Part shown: positions 1 to 6,920 of the stretch, piece by piece
How the letters are laid out: every line of letters starts with the position of its first letter
Position numbering within the stretch: the first letter of the stretch is position 1
DNA from: Methanobacteriota archaeon
GTDB taxonomy: Archaea > Thermoplasmatota > Poseidoniia > Poseidoniales > Poseidoniaceae
NCBI GenBank assembly: GCA_002719475.1
Contig: PBHQ01000003.1
Location: 4,869 to 22,233, forward strand
Direction: 5' to 3'
DNA length: 17,365 nucleotides
The notes under the pieces: generated by a model
Database searches by the model: none
What the model saw: the letters and a program-made list of their open reading frames with translations, nothing else
Told to the model about the DNA's origin: nothing
Translations under genes and position numbers: made by a program

Positions 1-28
1 TCTTCATGTCGGTCTTGAATTTCGCCAT
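1..28 (-). CDS. Start of an unidentified gene running out of the window (partial)
   Basis: An ATG on the minus strand at 28-26 opens a frame reading MAKFKTDMK up to the window edge. Only nine codons are visible, so the product cannot be named. The lysine-rich start, the lack of an in-frame stop, and its position head-to-head with the thiolase make a real divergent gene plausible. A perfect GC-rich inverted repeat (29-44) lies directly before the ATG. Nine codons prove little, and this could be chance. Confidence 0.35.
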
Positions 29-44
29 GGGGCGGCGACGCCCC
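29..44. repeat. Perfect inverted repeat between divergent gene starts
   Basis: GGGGCG (29-34) and CGCCCC (39-44) are exact reverse complements around a 4-base spacer, GCGA. On the plus strand this would fold into a 6-bp all-GC stem with a GNRA-class tetraloop; on the minus strand the loop is TCGC. The element touches the putative minus-strand start codon at 28 and lies about 60 bases before the thiolase ATG. It could be an operator or a hairpin in the leader of the minus-strand gene; the sequence alone does not decide this. Confidence 0.5.
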
Positions 45-102
45 TTGCACAATCAATGCTTCGCACACTCAAGTTGAAGGATTGGGGCCGCTTGGGCTGG
101 GT

Positions 103-1287
103 ATGGCGCAGCCCGAACCGGTTATCTGTGCAGTTGCTCGTACCCCTATAGGCAAATTTCTTGGAAGCCTTTCGAGCATGAGTGCAGTCGACCTTGGTAT
201 CGTAGCGGTAAAAGCGGTACTTGAGAGGTCAGGAGCAGACCCTTCCATAATCGATGAGGTCTTGTTTGGGCAAGTATTGCAGGCCGGTGCAGGACAGGCC
301 CCGGCTAGACAGGTTGCGCTAGGTGCAGGGTTACCTGATACAATTGCAGCCACCACCATCAACAAGGTCTGTGGTTCAGGACTGAAAACGGTAATGATGG
401 CTGCCACATCGATACGCGCAGGAGAACATCGTTGCATCATTGCTGGCGGAATGGAATCTATGTCTAGATCCCCTCACATGGTATTCGATGGTCGTGGTCG
501 TCGTCGCCTCGGTGGATTTGAGATGATAGATTCATTGATTCATGATGGCCTTTGGGATGTCTACAACGATGAACACATGGGTAATACTGGTGAAACTGTT
601 GCTTTAGAACATGGAATCAGTAGAGAGGATTCTGACTCTTTTTCGGAACGTAGCCACTCATTGGCATCATTTGCATGGGATAATGGTTGGTTCGATTGGG
701 AAGTTGTACCCGTATCGGTTCCTCAGCGCAGAAAAGATCCGATAATTGTTGATAGAGACGAGGGATTCCGTGCAGATACTTCAGTCGAAGGTTTGTCTTC
801 ATTAAGGCCAGCATTCGACAAGGAGGGTCAGGTAACTGCTGGAAATGCAAGCCAGATTTCTGATGGAGCGGCAGCGGTTCTAGTGGCTGATCGAGAATTG
901 GCGGAAGAGATGGGTTGGGAAATCATCTGTTCAATCAAGGACCATGTGACCAGTGGGGTAGAACCCGCTAGAGTGATGAGTGCACCTATTCCTGCCATTG
1001 AGGCACTGTTGGAGCGGAATGGTTTGTCCGTATTGGACGTGGATCTCTATGAACACAATGAGGCATTTGCCGCCGCTTCATGTTCGGTGTTCAAAGCAAT
1101 CGATATTCCAATTGACAGATTCAACGTTCATGGAGGTGCGGTAGCATTAGGGCATCCCCTCGGCGCCAGTGGTTCACGTTGCCTGATTACCTTGTTAGGT
1201 GCTATGCGTCGAATAGATGCAAAGATGGGAATCGTAACTCTATGCCTCGGCGGAGGTAACGCTGTCGCCATGTTAGTTGAACGCTGA
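103..1287 (+). CDS. Acetyl-CoA C-acetyltransferase (thiolase), bacterial AtoB/PhaA type
   Basis: Thiolase of 394 residues, the usual length for the family. These enzymes condense two acetyl-CoA to acetoacetyl-CoA or split 3-ketoacyl-CoA in beta-oxidation, in the cytoplasm. The catalytic residues are visible: the acylated cysteine in NKVCGSG (about Cys90), the GGMESMSRSP segment, NEAFAA, the histidine in GHPLGASG (about His351), and the second cysteine in CLGGGNA (about Cys381). The last motif departs slightly from the common CxGGGxG pattern (alanine for the final glycine). I chose ATG 103 because the protein from there (MAQPEPVICAVARTPIG) starts like family members; an upstream in-frame TTG at 82 adds only seven residues. 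There is no adjacent DUF35/OB-fold gene, which accompanies the SCP2-type thiolases of many archaea. Synthetic and degradative thiolases cannot be told apart here, though a role in fatty-acid oxidation would suit a heterotrophic marine archaeon. Confidence 0.93.
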   Translation: MAQPEPVICAVARTPIGKFLGSLSSMSAVDLGIVAVKAVLERSGADPSIIDEVLFGQVLQAGAGQAPARQVALGAGLPDTIAATTINKVCGSGLKTVMMAATSIRAGEHRCIIAGGMESMSRSPHMVFDGRGRRRLGGFEMIDSLIHDGLWDVYNDEHMGNTGETVALEHGISREDSDSFSERSHSLASFAWDNGWFDWEVVPVSVPQRRKDPIIVDRDEGFRADTSVEGLSSLRPAFDKEGQVTAGNASQISDGAAAVLVADRELAEEMGWEIICSIKDHVTSGVEPARVMSAPIPAIEALLERNGLSVLDVDLYEHNEAFAAASCSVFKAIDIPIDRFNVHGGAVALGHPLGASGSRCLITLLGAMRRIDAKMGIVTLCLGGGNAVAMLVER

Positions 1288-1339
1288 ATCAACTGATTTA
1301 GCATGCGATGAGTCTAATGTTTTCAATAACCTGATGATT

Positions 1340-2812
1340 CTAAGCAGTTTTCTGGATACGTTCAGGACCTACCCATTCATCCCAACTTGAGTCATATCCA
1401 ATGTACGAAATATGGTGCTGTTCTCCATTAATCGCTAGAATAGAAGCATCGAACCAACTTCCGTTCCATTCGACTTTGACGTGTTCTCCAACAGAATATC
1501 TTGAGTTCTTGATTCTCTCAGGACCTACCCATTCGTCCCAACTTGAGTCATATCCAATGTATGAAATATGGTACCGTTCTCCATCGTTTGCTAAAATCGA
1601 AGCATCGAACCAACTACCTTTCCACTCTACTTTGACTTTCTCTCCAACAGAATATTTTGAATTGAAGGGATGACCTTCTGGTAGAACTTTCCAACCTGTT
1701 GGGCCAACAACGTAAATCGTGTTTCCAGTCTCGACTTTTGCGGTTGCCCGTTCATCATATTGAATTCCTAGAATCTGAGAAGTCATGACAGGCCCTTCTC
1801 CTAAATTAGGATGATTATATGCATGTCCACACAGTCCCCCTTCCACGATTTCTGCATCTCGAATGATAACTTCTGGTTTGTAAACAACTGTTTCTTCTAC
1901 TGGCTCAGAACTTGCCATGAACTTGGCCAATTCACGATAATCTATTTGCGAATCAATTTCAATTCCTAATTCTGCAAATTCTGCGAGAGCCTGTTCTACG
2001 GATAATGGATCATCTCCCATCTCCGTGAGAATCCCAAAGAACTTCTTAGCTGAAATTGTACCTGTTCCATTTTCATCAAATACCTTGAATGCCTCAATCA
2101 ATTCATTTTCTTCTTCTGAAATATGTTGCACGTATTCTTGTACTTCAGAAGATTCTTCAACCAAGGTTTCAATTCTACTCCATTCGACTCCATCTTCGAC
2201 ATCACCATCATCATAATGAATCCTGAATAGATGTTCATCATTCTCTGAAGCAATGGTTCCAGGGAAATATGTGCCATGGTTCTTCCAATTCACCAATACG
2301 CGGTCTCCAGTCTTGTATGGAGGCGCTGCAGGACGAATGGTTCCAGGTGCAGAACCAATAACCACAGCGTGTTTTGTCTCAATCCCTGATGATTTGGGCA
2401 CCTCAATACGGTAAGTTCCATCATCATTGATTCCTGCTACAGTGCATCTATCCAACCATCTTTCATTGGTAGGACTGTGATATTCAACATGGTCTCCAAC
2501 TTTGAATGCGGCTGGCAATTCTATCTTTGGAGATGGTGGAGGAGGTGTTGCCTCGGAGGTTTTGCCAATCATTCCCATTTGTTGCAATGCCTCGATGACA
2601 GCAGAAGTAACAGCAGCAGGATCGTTATTGATGACGGTGCTGTGTACGACATCTCCTCCAATGACGGAATCCTGCATATTCAATGATTGTTCACCCAATT
2701 CATTTGATTGTGGTTCTGTAGATGGAGGGACTGGAATCCATTCATCTCCAGTCCACATGAATTTTCCATCTGGACTAATCACGGGGTCAGGCATATCCTC
2801 CCTAGGAGGCAT
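1340..2812 (-). CDS. Multi-domain protein with Tudor-like barrels and a degenerate EF-hand pair
   Basis: No named family covers this 490-residue protein. Visible parts in order: a short N-terminal motif, SPDGKFMWTGDEWIPVP (13-29); a low-complexity linker with prolines (89-95); an SH3/Tudor-like segment (104-152); a second Tudor-like segment with YDDGDVE (166-217); an acidic helix leading into a calmodulin/centrin-like helix-loop-helix, AFKVFDENGTGTISAKKFF (241-259), and a weaker partner (272-300); an unassigned segment (305-380); and two nearly identical Tudor-knot/agenet-like domains (387-434 and 439-486) with GYDSSWDEWVGPERI. EF loop 1 has Asp, Asn and Thr at positions 1, 3 and 5 but Lys257 at position 12 where Glu is expected. 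Loop 2 has Gly at position 1. Calcium binding is therefore doubtful and a structural pair is more likely. There is no signal peptide or membrane segment. It lies 38 bases downstream of the NFACT gene but may have its own promoter. An alternative start is Met7 (2794). Function unknown; a peptide or protein-binding scaffold is inferred. Confidence 0.8.
   Translation of the reverse strand: MPPREDMPDPVISPDGKFMWTGDEWIPVPPSTEPQSNELGEQSLNMQDSVIGGDVVHSTVINNDPAAVTSAVIEALQQMGMIGKTSEATPPPPSPKIELPAAFKVGDHVEYHSPTNERWLDRCTVAGINDDGTYRIEVPKSSGIETKHAVVIGSAPGTIRPAAPPYKTGDRVLVNWKNHGTYFPGTIASENDEHLFRIHYDDGDVEDGVEWSRIETLVEESSEVQEYVQHISEEENELIEAFKVFDENGTGTISAKKFFGILTEMGDDPLSVEQALAEFAELGIEIDSQIDYRELAKFMASSEPVEETVVYKPEVIIRDAEIVEGGLCGHAYNHPNLGEGPVMTSQILGIQYDERATAKVETGNTIYVVGPTGWKVLPEGHPFNSKYSVGEKVKVEWKGSWFDASILANDGERYHISYIGYDSSWDEWVGPERIKNSRYSVGEHVKVEWNGSWFDASILAINGEQHHISYIGYDSSWDEWVGPERIQKTA
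1355..1654 (-). repeat. Tandem duplication of a Tudor-knot domain
   Basis: Two copies with a 156-base period: 1511-1654 (residues 387-434) and 1355-1498 (residues 439-486). The proteins differ at only a few positions. At the DNA level the stretches 1362-1416 and 1518-1572 differ at 2 of 55 bases, both silent by codon position. Such near-identity points to a recent duplication or ongoing gene conversion inside the gene. Confidence 0.9.
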
Positions 2813-2846
2813 GTTGTATTGTATTCAACGGTCTACAATAAGCAAA
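2813..2846 (-). promoter_or_regulatory. Possible promoter and inverted repeat before the Tudor/EF-hand gene
   Basis: Read on the minus strand, CTTATTGTA is centred near 2838, about 26 bases before the ATG at 2812. That is where an archaeal TATA box would sit for a leaderless or short-leader transcript. Between it and the ATG, 2813-2829 (GTTGTATTGTATTCAAC on the plus strand) is an inverted repeat with 7-base arms and one mismatch, a possible operator. No convincing ribosome binding site precedes this ATG. A GGGAGG lies only 2 bases before the alternative ATG at 2794, too close to be typical. Confidence 0.3.
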
Positions 2847-2850
2847 CCGA

Positions 2851-4986
2851 TTATGACAGTAAACCATGATCTTCAGCGATGTCTGATTGTCCAGGTAATA
2901 CCGACAACACGTCGTCAACCGCTAGCCCAGTCGCCTTTGTGATGCGTTTGGCAAGTACTTCCTTACGCTCTCTTCCCGGGCTGATTCTAGCCCATCTTTG
3001 ACATATTTTTGGAACTGAATCAACAGTCCCGCACAATAGTAATGGGACCGAATTGATGCATACCAGTCCTATTGCTAGATTCATTTCTACATCTCTCATC
3101 CAATTTCTTTTTCCGCGAATAACAAATGCTCCACGCCCAACATATTCTCCGGTTTCCGCAGTTTTCGTGACCTGTCCCGGGTTTACCCAGAACACCGCCC
3201 CTCCGGCTCTACCAGCATTCCATGCGCGCGACCATGCAAGCGCCATCGATGCAGATTGATTCTGCGCCTCTTCACTGAATTCAGGAACGTCTATGTCGTC
3301 TACTAGTCGTAATGCTGGAACTCCTTCAGGTAGATTGACAGGAGGATGTTCATCAGGAATGAAACCTGCTTTGAGTTTCATTATTCCAGATGCTGCCCCA
3401 TGTAGATCAGCGTGAACGTAACGATCATCACTACGTAGGTGCTTTTTCACCAACATATCATTTCCTTTGGCATCCTTGCCTGCAATTAGCAGATGTCCAC
3501 CATCAAGTATCGACCAGCGGTGATTTTCGAACCACAGGCGTCTTGAACGACGTATTCCCGAAACTTTGCCGCTTTCTTCCGCTTCTTTCTCCGTCTTGCG
3601 GGCCTTGTCCAATTCTTTACGGGTCTTTATCAGGGCTTCTTTGGCCCCTATGCTCTTCTCTTTTTGCTTGCGAGCTTTCTCGAACCAGCGTTGGGCATTT
3701 TGATGCACAGTATCGTCGAGGTAGATATCAACTTCTGGACCTCTAGCTGCATTCATATGGTCTGGAAGGACGATTCTTAGAATTCGCTTTGCTGCATTAC
3801 AGTCTTTCAACCACTTGGTTTTGTCCAATTGTGCTGCAACCTCCTCCCAACCGATTCTTTCCACTGCTTCCCTTGTCTGAACCAATATTCCGTCAACGTG
3901 CATCCAAGCATCGCGGATAGCATGCCCTAGATTCTGCATTCTTTCAACTTCTGAATCAAATGTTTGCAGAGCCTTTTCCTGTTGTGCCAATCTTCTTTCA
4001 AGTCGCTCTACTTTACTTCCAACCTTTCCGCCGCGAGCCGATGAAGATGCTACTTCGGTCTCCTTGCGGGCCAATGCCATCGCATCATGTGCTCCAAGCC
4101 AAGCATCTACTGCCTGATTCAACGAAGTCATTTCCAGAAGTATTGATGATTCATGCTCAGGAAGAAGGACAGGGGTTGCTTCAACTGCATTTTCATTGAA
4201 GAATAAATCTCTCGCCTTGGTGTCATTTTCTTCGATTTCCTCGATTCCTTCTTGTTTCAGAACCAACCATGCATTTTCAGATTCAGAAAGTTCTCGTAAT
4301 AATTCAGCAAGATGATCGCTCAAAGCCTTCACTTGTTCTGGATTTTGTGCCAACTCTTGAGCAGGCATAGATCCTTCCACATCGGCAGCCGCACAAATGG
4401 CTCTAGCATAGATTCCGCCGAGGTTAGCTTGTCCAGCCAAAGTGCGAACCACTTCACGGTCGCTTGCTTGCAATAGTTTCCTCATCGCTTCTTCATCCAA
4501 TCCATGTGGGTCGCAAGCCTCGGGTGGGAATCTGTAAGTCTCTCCTTTTTTCAGGGTGCGGCCCGCATATGTTGCGTGGGTAAGTGGTTGAATGATTGTG
4601 AATGATTCATCAGCAAGGATGATGTTTCCGTCGCGAAAGCATTCGATGACTAGATGCCTCGGGCCGCCCTTTGAGTCAAATGTTAGTACGAGTATTCTAT
4701 CGAAACCATGTTGTTCAACTTTCTCAAGTCTTGCATTACCTAGGTGTTTGCGGAGCAGCATGGCGAATGGACTGGGTTGACTCGGCATCGGTCTATCTCT
4801 CTTTGAAAGATAGATCCGTTTACCGCGCACGATGACTAGGTCTTGTTGCACACCTTGCTTGGGATTGATTCTCAGAACTACTTGCTCATGATGAGGTTGG
4901 TACGCTTTTTTCATCCAGCCTCCGGTGAGTTTGCCCAATTCACAGGCCATTCTTCTGAGGTCGAAACCGCTCATCTGTTCGCGCAT
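2851..4986 (-). CDS. rqcH: NFACT family ribosome quality control protein (RqcH/Rqc2/NEMF homologue)
   Basis: NFACT proteins bind large ribosomal subunits blocked by a peptidyl-tRNA and, in bacteria and yeast, recruit tRNA to add C-terminal tails to the stalled chain. All expected parts are present in 711 residues: NFACT-N (about 5-180) with the Asp-Arg pair of HGFDRILVL (Asp96, Arg97), which is conserved in tail-adding members; a helical, HhH-like segment (about 180-235); two charged coiled-coil stretches (about 310-355 and 435-475) forming the middle arm; and NFACT-R (about 484-605) with YVHADLHGAASG (523-534). The end (635-685) resembles the short C-terminal part of archaeal members; the eukaryotic NFACT-C domain is absent. 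The first ATG (4986) directly follows the stop codon of the NUDIX-MBL gene, so the two are probably co-transcribed. Met5 (4974), giving MSGFDLRRM, is an equally reasonable start. Whether the archaeal protein adds tails is inference. Confidence 0.92.
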   Translation of the reverse strand: MREQMSGFDLRRMACELGKLTGGWMKKAYQPHHEQVVLRINPKQGVQQDLVIVRGKRIYLSKRDRPMPSQPSPFAMLLRKHLGNARLEKVEQHGFDRILVLTFDSKGGPRHLVIECFRDGNIILADESFTIIQPLTHATYAGRTLKKGETYRFPPEACDPHGLDEEAMRKLLQASDREVVRTLAGQANLGGIYARAICAAADVEGSMPAQELAQNPEQVKALSDHLAELLRELSESENAWLVLKQEGIEEIEENDTKARDLFFNENAVEATPVLLPEHESSILLEMTSLNQAVDAWLGAHDAMALARKETEVASSSARGGKVGSKVERLERRLAQQEKALQTFDSEVERMQNLGHAIRDAWMHVDGILVQTREAVERIGWEEVAAQLDKTKWLKDCNAAKRILRIVLPDHMNAARGPEVDIYLDDTVHQNAQRWFEKARKQKEKSIGAKEALIKTRKELDKARKTEKEAEESGKVSGIRRSRRLWFENHRWSILDGGHLLIAGKDAKGNDMLVKKHLRSDDRYVHADLHGAASGIMKLKAGFIPDEHPPVNLPEGVPALRLVDDIDVPEFSEEAQNQSASMALAWSRAWNAGRAGGAVFWVNPGQVTKTAETGEYVGRGAFVIRGKRNWMRDVEMNLAIGLVCINSVPLLLCGTVDSVPKICQRWARISPGRERKEVLAKRITKATGLAVDDVLSVLPGQSDIAEDHGLLS

Positions 4987-6534
4987 TCATTCGCCCCCTA
5001 CAATCATCCAATTATCGCCATCAGATGAGACCTTGCCCTGTCTTTGCCAAGCCAACAGGTGAGATAGAGTCTGCTGGCGAGCCAACATCGGATGCGCTTG
5101 TGGAGTATTTGCATATGCTTCACGCGCAATAGCCGATAATTCCATTTGTCCGCTTTGTAGTATCTCCAACACTTTGTCATGTCTTGCTTGACGGTGTTCG
5201 ATGTAGTGATTGATTACTTTCTGAGGTAGCGGGATAACTGGACCATGTGATGGGAAAATCAGGTGTGGATCGATTCTCAAGAGCCGCTTCAACTGTTCTA
5301 TGTATACTTCCATCATCCCTTCTGAGGGTGGAATCAAGATAGTGCCGATTCCAGCGACCATATCGCCAGCTACCAATCCTGCATCATTCAACAGGCAGAC
5401 GTGCCCTGGGCAATGTCCCGGAGTAACTAAGGCATTCCACATGACTGCACCACCAGGATGTGAGAGAACGATGATATCAGCATCCATGATTATTCGATTG
5501 ATATTTCCTGAAAGGGCAACTGCGGTCTCGTGACTGGCCCAAAATTCAGCATCTGACAAAGACTTCAGCATCTCGATATCACCGAGGTGATCAATGTGTC
5601 TATGCGTAAATAGGTAAGCGATTAAGGACCCTCCTGAATCTTCCATACGCTTCAGTGCTGCCGCGATTTTTTCCTTCCCTTCATCTGTTCTGATTGCCGG
5701 GTCGACAAGAATATGTTCGCCCCCAGGATTGCCAATAAGATAGGAATTTGTCGTAGTTGCAGGTGGTAAGGTAGCGGTTGGAACAGGGATACATTCGACC
5801 CCACTTGCAAAAAGGATGGTCTTCTCTTCGGGACTACGTCTAGCCATGTCTTTGGCGAGTTCTTGCACATCATCGAAATTTGGAATCATTTCAACGAACT
5901 CTTGCAAAATGGTCACCAAAGGGGGTGGAAGTTTGATTTGATGTTCATTCCATTCTTCAAGTAAAGTCTCAGGTCTATCCCAGCGGAAGTCATCAAACTC
6001 AGTTTGATCCTCTAGAACAGGTTCCGGAATATCGCCAGTACAATGCATGAACATGAAACGATTCTCAAACCTTAAGGCAGCGAATTCAGGGGTTGTTCTT
6101 CGCGTTAATTCGATGAGGGCTTTTTCTGCAAAGGGTAAATCTCCTGATTTGACTAATTTCATCCATTCAGATTTGTCTTTGAGTACCTTATTCCTCAATT
6201 CGGAATCGACTGGTTCTAATCTTCCAGCAGATGGAATACATAGTCCCATCTCCTCAAGTAATTCTCTGTGCATTCCAGCATGAGTCGCTGCCTCTATGGA
6301 GTCAGGCATTTCTCCGAGAGATTGAATCAATGAGACTGATTCTCGATCCACTCTACTGATCCCTCCTCCCGGAAATGCCCAGTATCCCGGAAATGCTGGT
6401 AGATTCTCAACTCGTCGCGCTAACAAGACTTCTACACCTTTTGGACTATTTCTAGTAAGCATCAGTGAAGCGCTTGGGCGCGCTTCGCTGGGGCTTGTAT
6501 CGAGGGCTGCCATGCCCTCGGGAATCTCGCTCAT
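4987..6534 (-). CDS. NUDIX hydrolase fused to a LACTB2-like metallo-beta-lactamase domain
   Basis: Two hydrolase domains in one 515-residue chain. The N-terminal NUDIX domain (about 20-210) contains AFPGGGIS and, after a longer than usual loop, EAATHAGMHRELLEEMGL (81-98), which keeps the REXXEE core. The expanded box resembles the NUDT19 subgroup, whose members act on CoA esters or capped nucleotides. The C-terminal MBL domain (about 245-435) has the metal ligands THRHIDH (His311, His313, Asp315, His316), PGH (His374), GD (Asp391) and PSHGP (His430). The GDMVAGIGT segment and a C-terminal winged-helix-like tail (about 440-510) resemble LACTB2, an RNA endonuclease relative. Substrates cannot be read from sequence. 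NUDIX-MBL fusions are known to me from bacteria. It is first in a probable operon with rqcH, so a role around RNA or translation is possible but not shown. Start at 6534; Met8 (6513) is an alternative. Confidence 0.88.
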   Translation of the reverse strand: MSEIPEGMAALDTSPSEARPSASLMLTRNSPKGVEVLLARRVENLPAFPGYWAFPGGGISRVDRESVSLIQSLGEMPDSIEAATHAGMHRELLEEMGLCIPSAGRLEPVDSELRNKVLKDKSEWMKLVKSGDLPFAEKALIELTRRTTPEFAALRFENRFMFMHCTGDIPEPVLEDQTEFDDFRWDRPETLLEEWNEHQIKLPPPLVTILQEFVEMIPNFDDVQELAKDMARRSPEEKTILFASGVECIPVPTATLPPATTTNSYLIGNPGGEHILVDPAIRTDEGKEKIAAALKRMEDSGGSLIAYLFTHRHIDHLGDIEMLKSLSDAEFWASHETAVALSGNINRIIMDADIIVLSHPGGAVMWNALVTPGHCPGHVCLLNDAGLVAGDMVAGIGTILIPPSEGMMEVYIEQLKRLLRIDPHLIFPSHGPVIPLPQKVINHYIEHRQARHDKVLEILQSGQMELSAIAREAYANTPQAHPMLARQQTLSHLLAWQRQGKVSSDGDNWMIVGGE

Positions 6535-6587
6535 TGCTCTCTCGAAGCGCCCTCAGTCTTCAAGCCTGTTCACTACATCGTCTCTAC

Positions 6588-6749
6588 ATGAGCCGAGACG
6601 ACCCGCTTGCACCCTTGGCCGAAGTCATGGCTCATGAGGAAGAGGTAAAGGGTCAGCGTAGGGCATTAGCCAAACTTGCAGTTGGTTGGTTCATCGCCTT
6701 CTTGATGGTGGCAAGTATCTCTCGTTGGTTCATGCATAGATTGGCTTGA
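6588..6749 (+). CDS. Small single-pass membrane protein, hypothetical
   Basis: A 53-residue protein, MSRDDPLAPLAEVMAHEEEV onward, with an acidic, soluble first half, a basic patch (KGQRRALAK, 21-29) and one hydrophobic helix (about 29-45, LAVGWFIAFLMVASI), ending in RWFMHRLA. The basic residues before the helix predict the N-terminus inside. The frame is open upstream to 6465, but those codons overlap the antisense start of the NUDIX-MBL gene and look non-coding, so the ATG at 6588 is preferred. It is divergent from the NUDIX-MBL gene (53-base gap) and 57 bases before the tRNA. No family is recognised. The hydrophobic profile makes a real small gene more likely than chance, but conservation would have to confirm it. 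Confidence 0.55.
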   Translation: MSRDDPLAPLAEVMAHEEEVKGQRRALAKLAVGWFIAFLMVASISRWFMHRLA

Positions 6750-6806
6750 AACCCCTTCCTGCAATTCGGTTGAATTGAAATACACAGGGCATTACCGCCG
6801 CTTGAT

Positions 6807-6882
6807 AGCCCCTTAGTGTAGCGGTCCATCATGTGAGACTCTGGATCTCGCGACGGCGGTTCAAATCCGCCAGGGGCTACCA
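6807..6882 (+). tRNA. tRNA-Gln, anticodon CTG, with encoded CCA
   Basis: The cloverleaf folds by hand. The acceptor stem AGCCCCT (6807-6813) pairs fully with AGGGGCT (6872-6878). The D-arm has GTGT paired to TCAT with a G-T pair and a T13-T22 mismatch. The anticodon stem TGAGA/TCTCG carries the loop CTCTGGA with anticodon CTG at 6841-6843, reading CAG (Gln). A 4-base variable loop follows, then the T-arm GGCGG/CCGCC with loop TTCAAAT. The discriminator is A (6879) and CCA (6880-6882) is encoded in the DNA. There is no intron. A weak A/T-rich element (TTGAAATACA, 6774-6783) is roughly where a TATA box would fall. This isoacceptor reads only CAG, so a TTG-anticodon tRNA-Gln should exist elsewhere. 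In most archaea such a tRNA is charged through Glu-tRNA-Gln and the GatDE amidotransferase. Confidence 0.95.
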
Positions 6883-6920
6883 ATCATCAATAATCCAACA
6901 TACGAGATTGCTGGTTCTCT

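Noticed and set aside
82..102. TTG start for the thiolase giving seven extra residues
   Set aside because: The ATG at 103 gives the usual family N-terminus and catalytic cysteine position; the extra residues have no family support.
1288..1339. Transcription terminator between the convergent thiolase and Tudor/EF-hand genes
   Set aside because: Only a short TTTT run and no stable hairpin were found; not enough to call a terminator.
2013..2077. Functional calcium-binding calmodulin
   Set aside because: Position 12 of the first loop is Lys and position 1 of the second is Gly, so normal calcium binding is unlikely.
6465..6587. Longer start for the small membrane protein
   Set aside because: These codons are antisense to the start of the NUDIX-MBL gene and show arginine/leucine-rich shadow composition.
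6653..6883. Minus-strand frame beginning MVAPGGFEPPSRDPES
   Set aside because: It is the antisense of the tRNA-Gln gene; this phrase is a well-known false protein created by tRNA sequence.
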